NCBI RefSeq assembly: GCF_018308945.1
Contig: NZ_CP070501.1
Span: 1,116,001 to 1,180,000, forward strand
DNA from: Agrococcus sp. Marseille-Q4369
GTDB lineage: Bacteria > Actinomycetota > Actinomycetes > Actinomycetales > Microbacteriaceae
DNA: 64,000 nucleotides
Direction of reading: 5' to 3'
Positions 11,258 through 20,607 of the stretch are shown one piece after another. The position numbers and the translations under genes were made by a program. Below the pieces are notes generated by a model that saw only the letters and a list, made by a program, of their open reading frames with translations, ran no database searches and was not told the DNA's origin. Within the stretch, counting starts at the first letter, position 1. Each line of letters begins with the position of its first letter.

Positions 11258-11875
11258 ATGACAGGGCTACGAGAACGGAAGCGACGGGAGTCGCGGCGCG
11301 CCATGGAGTCGGCGGCGGTCGAGATCGCCTACGCCGAAGGCATCGACGCGGTGACCGTCGGTCGCGTGTGCGAGTCGGCCGGCGTCTCGCGCAGCACCTT
11401 CTTCAACTACTTCTGGTCGATCGAGCAAGCGATCTTCGGCACCACCATCGCGTACGACGCCGAGCTGACCGAGCGCATCCTCACCGAGCACGCCGACGAC
11501 CTCGTGCTCGCGGCAGGGCTCATCGCGGTGGAGCACGTGCGCCGCGCCGACGGGGACCCCGACCTCGGCCGCCGTCGCTTCGCCCTGTTCGTGCGTGAGC
11601 CAGGCATGAGCAGCGCCGTGTCGGCGCGCAGCCGCGCGAGCCGCGACGCGCTGGTCGGGGTGGTCGAGCGCTGGCTCGAGCAGCACCCCGAGCACGCCCG
11701 ACTGCCGGCGACCGACCGCGGCGCCGAAGCCCGGTTCGCGGTCGCCCTCTCGATCGCACTCGGCGACGAGGCGCTGCAGCACCTGCCGGAGGTGGACGGC
11801 GACCACCCCGTCGACCTCGCGGTGCTCCGCGCGGCACGTACGCGACTGGCCGCAGTCGGCGCGGTCGCCGGCTGA
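11258..11875 (+). CDS. TetR/AcrR family transcriptional regulator
   Basis: 205 residues. The N-terminal HTH reads MTGLRERKRRESRRAMESAAVEIAYAEGIDAVTVGRVCESAGVS (split here by residue), with the helix pair VGRVCESAGVSRSTFFNYFW. The C-terminal ligand domain is not recognised. It is divergent from the LPRTG surface protein with an inverted repeat in the gap, so it may regulate that gene and itself. It is convergent with the acyl-CoA dehydrogenase gene. Confidence 0.85.
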   Translation: MTGLRERKRRESRRAMESAAVEIAYAEGIDAVTVGRVCESAGVSRSTFFNYFWSIEQAIFGTTIAYDAELTERILTEHADDLVLAAGLIAVEHVRRADGDPDLGRRRFALFVREPGMSSAVSARSRASRDALVGVVERWLEQHPEHARLPATDRGAEARFAVALSIALGDEALQHLPEVDGDHPVDLAVLRAARTRLAAVGAVAG

Positions 11876-11884
11876 CGCGCGGGC

Positions 11885-13048
11885 TCAGGCCAGCCCGAGC
11901 GCCCTCGCCACGACGAGCAGCTGCACCTCGCTCGTGCCCTCGCCGATCTCGAGGATCTTCGAGTCGCGGTAGTGCCGAGCGACGGGGTACTCGTTCATGA
12001 AGCCGTTGCCGCCGAAGATCTGCGTCGCGTCGCGCGCGTTGTCCATCGCCGCCTCGCTCGAGACGAGCTTCGCGATCGCGGCCTCCGTCTTGAACGGCTT
12101 GCCCGCATCCCGCAGCCTCGCCGCGTGGTGCCACGCGAGCCGGGCGCCGTGCACGCGCGCCTGCATGCGCGCGATGACGAACTGCACGTTCTGGCGCGTC
12201 GCGAGCGGCTCGCCGAAGACGGTGCGCTGCTTGGCGTAGTCGATCGACGCCTCGAGACAGCCTTCGGCCGCGCCCGTCGCGAGCGCCGCGATCGCGATGC
12301 GCCCCTCGTCGAGGATGTGCAGGAAGCCCGCGAAGCCGCGACCCCGCTGCCCGAGCAGGTTGCCGGCTGGCACGCGCGCGTCGCGGAAGGTGAGCGGATG
12401 CGTGTCGGAGGCGTGCCAGCCGACCTTGTCGTAGGGCGCCTCGACCGTGAAGCCCGGCGTGCCGTTCGGCACGATGATGGTCGAGATCTCCTTGCGGCCG
12501 TCCCGCTCCCCCGTGACGGCGGTGACCGTCACGAAGCGCGTGATGGGCGTGCCGGAGTTCGTGATGAACTGCTTCGCGCCGTTGATGACCCACTCGTCGC
12601 CCTCGAGCCGCGCGGTCGTGCGCGTCGCACCGGCGTCGGAGCCCGCCTCGGGCTCGGTGAGGCCGAAGCCCGCGAGCGCGCGCCCCTCGAGCAGGTCGGG
12701 CAGCAGCTCGGCCTTCTGCTCGTCGGTGCCGAAGAGGTGGATCGGCATCGCGCCGAGGCTCACGCCCGCCTCGAGCGTGATCGCGATCGACTGGTCGACG
12801 CGCGCGAGCGCCTCGATCGCGAGGCCGAGCGTGAAGTAGTCGCCGCCCTGGCCGCCGTGCTCCTCGGGGAACGGGATGCCGAACAGGCCGAGCTCGCCCA
12901 TCTGCGCGACGACGTCCATCGGCAGCGTCTTCGTGCGGTCGGCCTCGTACGAGGCGGGCGCGACGACCTTGTCGGCGAAGTCGCGCACCGCGCGCGCGAG
13001 GTCGAGCTCCTCGTCGCTCAAGGCGTAGGTGGTCAGGTCGATCGTCAT
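11885..13048 (-). CDS. Acyl-CoA dehydrogenase
   Basis: 387-residue FAD enzyme introducing the 2,3-double bond in acyl-CoA. Motifs: FGLTEPEAGSDAGA (FAD/substrate region), KQFITNSGTP, a catalytic Glu expected in the C-terminal QIFGGNGFMNEYPVARHYRDSKILEIGEGTSEVQ block, and YAKQRTVFGEPLATRQ. Full length for the family. The ATG at 13048 begins MTIDLTTYALSDEELDLARAV. It is divergent from mazEF with a 157-base gap. Chain-length specificity cannot be told. Confidence 0.92.
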   Translation of the reverse strand: MTIDLTTYALSDEELDLARAVRDFADKVVAPASYEADRTKTLPMDVVAQMGELGLFGIPFPEEHGGQGGDYFTLGLAIEALARVDQSIAITLEAGVSLGAMPIHLFGTDEQKAELLPDLLEGRALAGFGLTEPEAGSDAGATRTTARLEGDEWVINGAKQFITNSGTPITRFVTVTAVTGERDGRKEISTIIVPNGTPGFTVEAPYDKVGWHASDTHPLTFRDARVPAGNLLGQRGRGFAGFLHILDEGRIAIAALATGAAEGCLEASIDYAKQRTVFGEPLATRQNVQFVIARMQARVHGARLAWHHAARLRDAGKPFKTEAAIAKLVSSEAAMDNARDATQIFGGNGFMNEYPVARHYRDSKILEIGEGTSEVQLLVVARALGLA

Positions 13049-13181
13049 GCCGGCTCCTCGTTCTGGAAGGGGACCGCCCTTCGTGCGCGAGGAGCCGTGG
13101 GTCGGATCGCGACCCGCTCGGCTGCGCTCCGCGCTGAGCAGTCGTCCAGCACTGTACGGCACGCGCCTCTGGAGTGCCGCG

Positions 13182-13198
13182 GTATGACCGGTTATACT
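13182..13198 (+). promoter_or_regulatory. mazEF promoter with overlapping near-palindromic operator
   Basis: GTATGACCGGTTATAC (13182-13197) is palindromic at 14 of 16 positions around ACCGGT. It overlaps a TATACT -10 box (13193-13198). The antitoxin ATG begins 7 bases later, so the message is probably leaderless. An operator covering the -10 box fits autorepression by the ribbon-helix-helix antitoxin. Confidence 0.6.
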
Positions 13199-13205
13199 CG
13201 ACGGC

Positions 13206-13451
13206 ATGAAGACCGCGATCTCGATCCCGGACGGAGAGTTCGAGCGCTTCGAGCGGATCGCCGCTCGGCACGGGATGAACCGCTCGGAGTTCTATCGGCG
13301 CGCCGGCCGCAGGCTCGCCGACGAGCTCGAGGGTGCGGCAGAGCTCACCGCGCAGGCCGAAGCGGTCATCGCCCGAGTCGGCCAGCCGTCCGCCGACAGC
13401 CCGATTCTCCGGGAATCCGAGCGCATCATCGGCGAGGGCACCGACTGGTGA
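13206..13451 (+). CDS. Ribbon-helix-helix antitoxin (MazE-like)
   Basis: 81 residues. The N-terminus MKTAISIPDGEFERFERIAARHGMNRSEFYRRAG has the beta-strand plus two-helix pattern of a MetJ/Arc/CopG-type DNA-binding domain. The acidic C-terminus (ESERIIGEGTDW) is the expected toxin-binding tail. The stop overlaps the toxin start by 4 bases (GTGA), so translation is coupled. It should neutralise the downstream MazF and repress the operon. Confidence 0.85.
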   Translation: MKTAISIPDGEFERFERIAARHGMNRSEFYRRAGRRLADELEGAAELTAQAEAVIARVGQPSADSPILRESERIIGEGTDW

Positions 13452-13792
13452 TCGCCCACGGGGACGTGGTGTGGGTCGACTTCGGGTCGCCGCGCGGCTC
13501 GGAACCGGCGAAGCGGCGCCCTGCGGTGGTGCTGCAGGAGGACTGGCTGCTCGCCACCGCGATCGCCACGGTGCTCGTCGTGCCGCTGACCTCCAACGTC
13601 GCGCTCGAGGCCTTCCCCGGGAACGTGATCGTGCCCCTCGATGCCTCGGGTCTCGATCGCGACTCGGTCGCCGTCGTCTCGCAGCTCGGGCCGGTGAGCC
13701 GGGAGTTCATCGACCCGTACCCCGTCGGTCGAGTGCCGGCCTACGTGCTCTCGAAGATCGCCGACGGGGTCCGCCTCGTCACCGGCGTCTGA
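13448..13792 (+). CDS. MazF/PemK-type endoribonuclease toxin
   Basis: 114 residues. The start VIAHGDVVWVDFGSPRGSEPAKRRPAVVLQ carries the conserved G-x-x-x-x-x-x-x-R-P-A-V-V block of MazF, followed by VVPLTSN and QLGPVSREFIDP. The family cleaves mRNA at short sequence motifs. The GTG start overlaps the antitoxin stop. It ends 8 bases before the end of the convergent flavin oxidoreductase. Confidence 0.9.
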   Translation: MIAHGDVVWVDFGSPRGSEPAKRRPAVVLQEDWLLATAIATVLVVPLTSNVALEAFPGNVIVPLDASGLDRDSVAVVSQLGPVSREFIDPYPVGRVPAYVLSKIADGVRLVTGV

Positions 13793-13800
13793 ACCGTCCG

Positions 13801-14895
13801 CTAGACCAGCCGCGCCCGCGTGTACTGCGGAGGCCAGACGGATGCGTGTGGGCCGTCGGCGGGGAGCTCGCCGTCGAGCACGACCTCGGCCTCGAGCGCC
13901 CAGTGCGGGTTGCGCAGCCACGGGCGCGCGAGCATGACCGCGTCGGCGTCGCCGGCGGCGAGCACCCGCTCGGCGCGCTCGGGCTCGTCGATGAGGCCGA
14001 CCGCGTTGACCTTCACCCCGGTCGCCTCCCGCACGGCGCGCGCGAACGGCACCTGGTAGCCGGGCTCGAGCGGGATCTCCTGCCGCGGGTCGAGCCCGCC
14101 AGAGGAGAGGTCGAACCAGTCGGCGCCCGCGGAGGCTGCGGCCCGCACGTGCTCGATCGTCCGCGCGGTGTCGATGCCGCCCTCGACCCAGTCGGAGGCG
14201 CTCAGCCGCACCAGGAGCGCCGCGTCGGGCGCGGCCTCGCGGACGGCCTCGACGACGAGCCGGAGGAGCCTCGTCGAGAGGGCCGCCGCATCCGGCCCCC
14301 ACTCGTCGGCGCGTGCGTTGGTGATCGGCGAGAGGAACTGGTGGAGGAGGTAGCCGTGAGCGGCGTGCACCTCGAGCGCCTCGAAGCCCGCGGAGACAGC
14401 GCGACGGGCGGCGTCGGCGAACGCCTGCGGCAGCTGCGCGACCTCGTCGGTGGCGAGCGCTCGCGGCGGCGCGAAGCGGCCGAACGCATCCGACCCCGCA
14501 CCGACGCTCTGCCAGCCGCCCTCAGCGGCGGGCACGGAGCCGCGCCCGCTCCACGCGCGATACGTCGACGCCTTGCGGCCCGCGTGGGCGAGCTGCATCG
14601 CGGGCACGGCGCCGTGGGCGCGGATGCGCGCGGCGATCGGCGCCCACGCCTCGGCTTGCGCGTCGTTCCAGATGCCCACGTCCTGCGGCGAGATGCGGCC
14701 CTCGGGCACGACCGCGGCGGCCTCGGTCATGACGAGGCCAGCGCCGCCGCGCGCGAACGACGCGAGGTGCTCGTGGTGCCAGTCGTTCGGCATGCCGTCC
14801 TGCTGCTCGCAGGAGTACTGGCACATCGGCGAGACCCACGCGCGGTTGCGCGCCTCGAGCGGCCCGACCGCGACGGTCGAGAAGAGCAGGCTCAC
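13801..14895 (-). CDS. Old-yellow-enzyme family NADH:flavin oxidoreductase (YqjM-like)
   Basis: 364-residue TIM-barrel FMN enzyme reducing activated C=C bonds. Motifs: SPMCQYSCEQQDGMPNDWH (Cys and Tyr typical of the thermophilic-like/YqjM class), LAHAGRKAS, EVHAAHGYLLHQFLSPITN and the FMN-phosphate segment. The GTG start overlaps the prpB stop by 4 bases, making it the last gene of the tctCBA-prpDB operon. Its place in a methylcitrate pathway is not explained by known biochemistry. Confidence 0.9.
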   Translation of the reverse strand: MSLLFSTVAVGPLEARNRAWVSPMCQYSCEQQDGMPNDWHHEHLASFARGGAGLVMTEAAAVVPEGRISPQDVGIWNDAQAEAWAPIAARIRAHGAVPAMQLAHAGRKASTYRAWSGRGSVPAAEGGWQSVGAGSDAFGRFAPPRALATDEVAQLPQAFADAARRAVSAGFEALEVHAAHGYLLHQFLSPITNARADEWGPDAAALSTRLLRLVVEAVREAAPDAALLVRLSASDWVEGGIDTARTIEHVRAAASAGADWFDLSSGGLDPRQEIPLEPGYQVPFARAVREATGVKVNAVGLIDEPERAERVLAAGDADAVMLARPWLRNPHWALEAEVVLDGELPADGPHASVWPPQYTRARLV

Positions 14896-15818
14896 TCGCT
14901 CGTGCCCGTCGGCACGTCGAAGTTGAACACGCCCTCGTCGAACGCGTTGTAGGCCGCGTAGTCGTTGAGCTCGTAGAGCCGCGCGCGCGTCTGCATGCGC
15001 TCGACGGCACCGTCGAGCGTGCCCGTCTCCTTGAGCAGGCGCAGCTCGCGCTCGATCGCGCCCATCGCGATGCGCAGCAGCGACACCGGGTGGATGGCGA
15101 TGTTGACGCCGACATCCTCGAGCTGCTGGTGCGTGAACAGCGCGCTCTTGCCGAACTCCGTCATGTTGGCGAGGATCGGCACGTCGACGGCATCCCGGAT
15201 GGCGGCGAACTCCTCGAGCGAGGCCATCGCCTCGGGGAAGATCGCGTCGGCGCCGGCGGCCTCGAGGGCCTTCGCGCGGTCCTTCGCCGCCTCGAGGCCG
15301 GCCTCCCCGGAAGCGCCGACGCCGCGGATGTCGGTGCGCGCCATGATGACGAGGTCGCTGTCGCGGCGCGCGCTCGCGGCCGCGGCGATGCGCTGCACCG
15401 CCTTGTCGAGCGAGACGACCTCCTTGCCGTCGAGGTGGCCGCACCGCTTGGGGTTGACCTGGTCCTCGAGGTGGAGGCCCGCGACGCCGGCGTCCTCGAG
15501 CTCGTGCACCGCGCGCGCGACGTTCATCGCCTCGCCGAAGCCGGTGTCGGCGTCGATGAGCGTCGGCAGGTCGGTCATGCGCGAGATCTGCCGGCCGCGC
15601 TCGGCGACCTCCGTGAGCGTCGTGAGGCCGATGTCGGGCAGCCCGAGCTCGGCCGACATGACGGCGCCCGAGATGTATGCGCCCTCGAAGCCGAGCTGCT
15701 GGATGAGCGGCGCGGTGAGCGGCGTGAACGCCCCCGGGAAGCGCTGGATGCGCCCGGAGGCGAGCCCTGCCCGGAACGCCTTGCGCTTCTCGTTCGGGGT
15801 GACGGAGCTCGAGAGCAC
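14892..15818 (-). CDS. prpB: 2-methylisocitrate lyase
   Basis: 308 residues, isocitrate-lyase superfamily. It splits 2-methylisocitrate to pyruvate and succinate. The metal-binding LIDADTGFGEAMN, the signature NPKRCGHLDGKEV (catalytic Cys in KRCGH) and IMARTDIRGVGA are present. The GTG start is embedded in the prpD stop (CTAGTG). The upstream prpD gene supports methylisocitrate rather than isocitrate as substrate. Confidence 0.93.
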   Translation of the reverse strand: MLSSSVTPNEKRKAFRAGLASGRIQRFPGAFTPLTAPLIQQLGFEGAYISGAVMSAELGLPDIGLTTLTEVAERGRQISRMTDLPTLIDADTGFGEAMNVARAVHELEDAGVAGLHLEDQVNPKRCGHLDGKEVVSLDKAVQRIAAAASARRDSDLVIMARTDIRGVGASGEAGLEAAKDRAKALEAAGADAIFPEAMASLEEFAAIRDAVDVPILANMTEFGKSALFTHQQLEDVGVNIAIHPVSLLRIAMGAIERELRLLKETGTLDGAVERMQTRARLYELNDYAAYNAFDEGVFNFDVPTGTSE

Positions 15819-17323
15819 TAGAAGATGCCCTGCGTCGTGCCGGCGTCCACCGTGCCGGCGGGGGCGCGGAGGTTGAGCTCGCGCACCTCCGCAGGCGTCA
15901 GCTCGGGCAGGCGCTCGACGAGGCCGAGGAAGCGGTCGAGCTCGGCGTCGTCGATGATGCCCTGGGCGAGCGTGCGGAGCTTCTGCACGTACTCCGCACG
16001 GCCGAACGGGCGCGCCCCGGCCGGGTGCGCATCCGCCACCGAGATCTCGTCCTCGATCGTCTCGCCCGACGTGAGGGTGATGACGATGCGGCCGCCGAAC
16101 GCCTTCTTGTCGGGGTCGGGGTCGTGGTAGCGCTCGGTCCACACCGGGTCCTCGAGCGTGGAGATCTTGTTCCACAGCTCGACGGTGTCGGGGCGCTGCG
16201 CGCGCTCGGGCGCGTAGGAGTCGACGTGGTGCCAGCCGCCGTCCTGCAGCGCGACCGCGACGATGTACGGGATCGAGTGGTCGAGCGTCTCGCGGCTCGC
16301 GGTCGGGTCGTACTTCTGCGGGTCGTTCGCGCCCGAGCCGATCACGTAGTGCGTGTGGTGGCTCGTGTGCAGCACGATCGAGGCGATGTTCGACGGGTCG
16401 CGCAGCTCGGGGCGCTCGGTGCCGAGGCGGCGGGCGAGGTCGATCCACGCCTGCGCCTGGTACTCGGCCGAGTGCTCCTTCGTGTAGGTGTCGAGGATCG
16501 CGCGCTTCGGCTCGCCCGGTGCGGGCAGCGGCACGTGGTAGACGCCCTCCCAGCCGTCGAGCAGCCAGGCGATGAAGCCGTCCTCGCCCTCGTAGATCGG
16601 CACGGGGCTCGTCTGGCCGCGCATCGCGCGGTCGACCGACTCGACCGCCATCTTGCCCGCGAAGGCCGGCGCGTGCGCCTTCCACGTGGAGATCTCGCCC
16701 TTGCGCGACTGGCGCGTGGCGGTCGTCGTGTGGAGCGCCTGGCCGACGGCCTGGAAGATCGTCTCGGCCTCGAGGCCGAGCATCGTGCCGATGCCGGCGG
16801 CGGCCGACGGGCCGAGGTGCGCGACGTGGTCGATCTTGTGCTTGTGCAGGCTGATCGCGCGCACGAGGTCGACCTGGATCTCGTAGCCGGTCGCGAGACC
16901 GCGCACGAGCGCGGCGCCGTCGCAGCCGAGGTGCTGCGCGACCGCGAGGATCGGCGGGATGTTGTCGCCGGGGTGCGAGTAGTCGGCCGCGAGGAAGGTG
17001 TCGTGGAAGTCGAGCTCGCGCACGGCGACGCCGTTCGCCCACGCCGCCCACTCCGGGCTCACGCGGTCGTCGACGCCGAAGATGGCCGCGCCGGGCGTGT
17101 AGGGGTGGCGCTGGGCCTGCTCGCGGGCCGAGACGACCGGCGCGCGGTTGAGGCTCGCGACCGCGACGGCCGCGTTGTCGATGATGCGGTTCGCGATCAT
17201 CTCGACGACCTGACCCTCGACCTCCACGGGGTCGACCGCGACCTGGGCGATCTTCCACGCGAGCTGCTCCTCGCGGGGCAGGTTCTCGGCGGACTTCCGG
17301 GCGCGTACCTCGTGGTGGATCAT
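15818..17323 (-). CDS. prpD: 2-methylcitrate dehydratase (MmgE/PrpD family)
   Basis: 501 residues, close to the usual PrpD length. It dehydrates 2-methylcitrate to 2-methyl-cis-aconitate. It starts [26 protein letters not shown] and has [52 protein letters not shown] and [17 protein letters not shown], all characteristic blocks. A good AAGGAG site precedes the ATG, which overlaps the tctA stop by 4 bases. An aconitase-type hydratase for the next step is not in the operon. Confidence 0.93.
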   Translation of the reverse strand: MIHHEVRARKSAENLPREEQLAWKIAQVAVDPVEVEGQVVEMIANRIIDNAAVAVASLNRAPVVSAREQAQRHPYTPGAAIFGVDDRVSPEWAAWANGVAVRELDFHDTFLAADYSHPGDNIPPILAVAQHLGCDGAALVRGLATGYEIQVDLVRAISLHKHKIDHVAHLGPSAAAGIGTMLGLEAETIFQAVGQALHTTTATRQSRKGEISTWKAHAPAFAGKMAVESVDRAMRGQTSPVPIYEGEDGFIAWLLDGWEGVYHVPLPAPGEPKRAILDTYTKEHSAEYQAQAWIDLARRLGTERPELRDPSNIASIVLHTSHHTHYVIGSGANDPQKYDPTASRETLDHSIPYIVAVALQDGGWHHVDSYAPERAQRPDTVELWNKISTLEDPVWTERYHDPDPDKKAFGGRIVITLTSGETIEDEISVADAHPAGARPFGRAEYVQKLRTLAQGIIDDAELDRFLGLVERLPELTPAEVRELNLRAPAGTVDAGTTQGIF

Positions 17324-18909
17324 GGCGTCTCCTTCGTTCGGTTCTGTGCGGGCGCGGACGACTCGAGGTCGCGCTCGCCGTCGATCTGCACGGTGTCAAG
17401 CATGGTGGTTCTCGTGAGGCGGCGCTTGTTGAGGCGCCGGATGAGGCTCGGCAGCAGCAGCACGAGCGCGAGCGTGATGTAGACGACGAGCGAGAACGGC
17501 GAGCTCACGAGGGTGAGCGGGTCGCCCGCGGAGATGTCGAGCGCTCGGCGCAGCTGGAGCTCGGCGAGCGGCCCGAGGATGGCGCCGACGACGACGGGCG
17601 CGATCGGGAAGCCGAAGCGGCGCAGCAGGTAGCCCACGACGCCGAACGCGATGAGCAGCAGCACGTCGAACGACGCGCCGTTGACCGCGTAGGCGCCGAG
17701 CAGCGCGAAGGTCGCGATGCCCGCGAACAGGTAGGGCTTCGGGATCTTCAGCAGCTTCACCCACACGCCGACGAACGGCAGGTTGAGGATGAGCAGCATC
17801 AGGTTGCCGATCAGCAGGCTCGCGATGAGGCCCCAGACGAGGTCGGCCTCGTTCTCGAGCAGCGCGGGACCCGGCTGGAGCCCGTACTGCTGGAACGCGA
17901 CGAGGATGATGGCCGCGGTCGCGGAGGTCGGGATGCCGAGCGTCAGCAGCGGCACCATCGTGCCCGCGGCGTTCGCGTTGTTGGCCGCCTCGGGACCGGC
18001 GACGCCCTCGATGGCGCCCTTGCCGAACTCCTCCTTGCGCGCACCCTTCGCGAGCTTCTTCTCGAGCGAGTACGAGAGGAACGTCGGGATCTCGCTGCCG
18101 CCGGCGGGGATGACGCCGAGCGGGAAGCCGATCGCCGTGCCGCGCAGCCACGGCTTCCACGAGCGGCGGAAGTCGGTGCCGGTCATCCACTTCTGGCCCT
18201 TGATGGATGCGACGGCGTACTTCGACGAGGTCTGGTGCGCGACGACGTAGAGCACCTCGCCAATCGCGAAGAGCGCGACGATGAGCACGACGGTGTCGAT
18301 GCCGTCGAGCAGGCGCGGCATGCCGAAGGTCAAGCGGTCCTGGCCCGACTGGAAGTCGATGCCGACGAGCCCGATCGTGAGCCCGAGCGCGAGCGAGATG
18401 AGTCCCCGCAGCGGTGAGCCGCCGACGAGCGCGCCGACGGTCAGGAAGGCGACCACCATGAGCGCGAAGTAGTCGGCCGCGCCGAGCTGCACCGCGACGT
18501 CGACGATCGCCGGCGCGAACATCGCCACGAGCACGGTCGCGATCGTGCCGGCGATGAACGAGCCGATGGCCGCCGTCGCGAGCGCTGCGGCGCCGCGCCC
18601 CGCGCGGGCCATCGCGTTGCCGTCGATCGCGGCGACGATCGAGCCCGACTCGCCGGGCGTCTTCAGCAGGATGGAGGTCGTCGAGCCGCCGTACATCGCG
18701 CCGTAGTAGATGCCGGCGAAGAGGATGAACGCGCTCGCGACCGGCATGCCGTAGGTCATCGGGAGCAGCAGCGCGATCGTGAGCGCCGGGCCGATGCCCG
18801 GCAGCACGCCGATCATCGTGCCGACGAAGGCGCCGAGCAGGGCGAAGAGCAGGTTCTGGAGCGTGAACGCGACCGAGAACCCGTGGAGGAGTCCCTCGAG
18901 GCCTTCCAT
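17320..18909 (-). CDS. tctA: Tripartite tricarboxylate transporter, large membrane subunit TctA
   Basis: 529 residues, many transmembrane helices. The family block [25 protein letters not shown] lies near the N-terminus, with [20 protein letters not shown] and the second half [21 protein letters not shown]. It forms the transport channel with TctB and receives substrate from TctC. A GGGAG site precedes the ATG. The charged C-terminal tail ends ...AQNRTKETP and overlaps prpD. Confidence 0.94.
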   Translation of the reverse strand: MEGLEGLLHGFSVAFTLQNLLFALLGAFVGTMIGVLPGIGPALTIALLLPMTYGMPVASAFILFAGIYYGAMYGGSTTSILLKTPGESGSIVAAIDGNAMARAGRGAAALATAAIGSFIAGTIATVLVAMFAPAIVDVAVQLGAADYFALMVVAFLTVGALVGGSPLRGLISLALGLTIGLVGIDFQSGQDRLTFGMPRLLDGIDTVVLIVALFAIGEVLYVVAHQTSSKYAVASIKGQKWMTGTDFRRSWKPWLRGTAIGFPLGVIPAGGSEIPTFLSYSLEKKLAKGARKEEFGKGAIEGVAGPEAANNANAAGTMVPLLTLGIPTSATAAIILVAFQQYGLQPGPALLENEADLVWGLIASLLIGNLMLLILNLPFVGVWVKLLKIPKPYLFAGIATFALLGAYAVNGASFDVLLLIAFGVVGYLLRRFGFPIAPVVVGAILGPLAELQLRRALDISAGDPLTLVSSPFSLVVYITLALVLLLPSLIRRLNKRRLTRTTMLDTVQIDGERDLESSAPAQNRTKETP

Positions 18910-18925
18910 CAGAGCACTCCCATGA

Positions 18926-19480
18926 TCAGAGGATCCCGGTCAGGATGCCCGCGGGCAGCTGGATGCGTAGCGCGAGCGTGAAGAGGTAGAAGATGCCGAG
19001 CGAGAGCACGACGGCGATGGCGCTCGTGACGAGCCACCGACGGGCGCCCGTCGCGACCGCGACGGCGATGAACGTGAGCGCCGCGGCGATCGGGTAGCCG
19101 AGCACCTCGACGGTGAGCGCGAAGCCGATCATCGCCGCGGCGGAGAGCGCGAGCTGCCACCAGTGCATCGTGCGGACGTCGAGGTCTCCCTCGGCGGCGT
19201 CGGGGTGGCCGAGGCGGCCGCGCAGCACCTGCACGAGGAGCACGGCGCCGAGCGCTGCGGTGATGGTGCCGACGATGATCGGGAACTGCCCCGCGCCCAG
19301 GCCGGAGGCCGAGCGCGAGACGGGCTGACCCATCCCGTCGATGATCGTGATCGCGCCGATCGCGACCACGGCAACCGCGAGCAGCAGCTCGGGCCAGCGT
19401 CGGGTGTCGGGAACGGGGCTCGCCCCGGGGGCGGCCGCAGGTGCGGCCGCTCCCGAGGCGAGCGGAGCGTCGGTCGTCAC
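18926..19480 (-). CDS. tctB: Tripartite tricarboxylate transporter, small membrane subunit TctB
   Basis: 184 residues with four hydrophobic segments (for example [15 protein letters not shown] and [21 protein letters not shown]), the usual TctB topology. The N-terminal 30 residues are Ala/Pro-rich and cytosolic. The GTG start overlaps the tctC stop by 4 bases. It is identified mainly by size, topology and position between tctC and tctA. Confidence 0.88.
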   Translation of the reverse strand: MTTDAPLASGAAAPAAAPGASPVPDTRRWPELLLAVAVVAIGAITIIDGMGQPVSRSASGLGAGQFPIIVGTITAALGAVLLVQVLRGRLGHPDAAEGDLDVRTMHWWQLALSAAAMIGFALTVEVLGYPIAAALTFIAVAVATGARRWLVTSAIAVVLSLGIFYLFTLALRIQLPAGILTGIL

Positions 19481-20502
19481 TGGACGACGAGGCCGAGCTG
19501 CGAGAGCACGCCCTCGACGCGGGTGTTCTCGGTAGTGAGCCAGTCGGCGAACTCGTCGCCGGCGAGGAACAGGTCGGCCCAGTCGTTCGTCTCGAGCAGC
19601 TCCGCCCACTCGTCGGAGGCGGCGACCTCGGTGATGACGTCGACGTACTGCTGGCGCAGCTCGTCGTCGAGGTCGGCCGGCGCCATGACCGAGCGCCAGT
19701 TGGCGAACTCAAGGTCGGCTTGGTCGATGTCGGCGACCGTCGGGATGTCGAGGCCCTCGATGGGCTCGGCGGTCGAGAGCAGCAGGCCGCGCAGCTCGCC
19801 GGTCTCGATCTGCTGGCGGAACTCGCCGATGCCCGAGATGCCGGCGCTCACCTGGTTGCCGAGCAGCGCGGTCGTCGCCTCGCCGCCGCCCGAGTAGGGA
19901 ACGTAGTTGAGGTCGCTCGGGGCGATGTCGTACTGCTCGGCGAGCAGGCCGAGGAAGACGTGGTCGGCGCTGCCGGCGGAGCCGCCGGCGATCGGCACGC
20001 CCGCGGGGTTCTCGGCGATCGCGGCGAGCAGGTCGTCGACCGTCTCGAACTCGGAGGCAGCGGGAACGACGATGACCTCGGCCTCGCCGATGAGGCGCGC
20101 GATCGGCGTGACGTCGTCGAGGCTCACGCCGGTGTCATTCGTGAGCACGCCGCTCATCATGGCGAGGCCGGAGGCCATCAGCACGCCGTCGCGGCCCGGG
20201 TTGCCGGCGATCTGCGCGAGGGCGACGGTGCCGGACGCTCCGGGCACGTTGGTCACGGTGACGGACTCGGCGAGCTCGGTCCCCTCGAGGGCGCTGGCGA
20301 GCGCGCGAGCCGTCTGGTCCCAGCCGGAGCCGGGGTTGGCAGGAGCTATGATCTCGATGCGGCCGAGGCTCTCGGCGGCGACGGGACCCTCGGAGCCGGC
20401 CGGCTCCTGGCTGGCGCTCGGCTGCTGCGTCGCGGTGGTGCAGCCGGTCAGCACGAGGGCTGTGGCGCCCACGACCGCGGCGAGCTTCCAGTGGTTCTTC
20501 AC
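19477..20502 (-). CDS. tctC: Tripartite tricarboxylate transporter, substrate-binding lipoprotein TctC
   Basis: 341 residues. Signal peptide with lipobox LVLTGC, then the periplasmic-type Bug/TctC fold: IIAPANPGSGWDQTARALASAL, VTNVPGASGTVALAQIAGNPG and IAGGSAGSADHVFLGLLAEQ. GTG at 20502 was preferred over the GTG two codons earlier because the AAGGAG site is 5 bases upstream of it. It is first gene of the operon and binds the imported acid, presumably citrate- or methylcitrate-like. Confidence 0.92.
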   Translation of the reverse strand: MKNHWKLAAVVGATALVLTGCTTATQQPSASQEPAGSEGPVAAESLGRIEIIAPANPGSGWDQTARALASALEGTELAESVTVTNVPGASGTVALAQIAGNPGRDGVLMASGLAMMSGVLTNDTGVSLDDVTPIARLIGEAEVIVVPAASEFETVDDLLAAIAENPAGVPIAGGSAGSADHVFLGLLAEQYDIAPSDLNYVPYSGGGEATTALLGNQVSAGISGIGEFRQQIETGELRGLLLSTAEPIEGLDIPTVADIDQADLEFANWRSVMAPADLDDELRQQYVDVITEVAASDEWAELLETNDWADLFLAGDEFADWLTTENTRVEGVLSQLGLVVQ

Positions 20503-20550
20503 GTTCACTCCTTCGTGGCGTTGTCGGGCCGAACTGCGGCCCTCGGCGAG

Positions 20551-20605
20551 ACTCGCACATCTGCATGCAGATAAGCAAGTGCGAGTATCCGTGGCACACT
20601 GTGCC
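20551..20605. promoter_or_regulatory. Nested inverted repeats between tctC and the GntR gene
   Basis: Three dyads in 55 bases. A perfect 14-bp palindrome ATCTGCATGCAGAT (20559-20572) is bracketed by ACTCGCAC (20551-20558) and GTGCGAGT (20579-20586). A separate GGCACA-C-TGTGCC (20593-20605) ends 2 bases before the regulator's ATG. The position fits control of both divergent units by the GntR/FCD protein. Confidence 0.6.
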
Positions 20606-20607
20606 CC

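Noticed and set aside
14892-15818. Assigning prpB as isocitrate lyase of the glyoxylate shunt
   Set aside because: The length (308 residues), the KRCGH context and the adjoining prpD fit methylisocitrate lyase.
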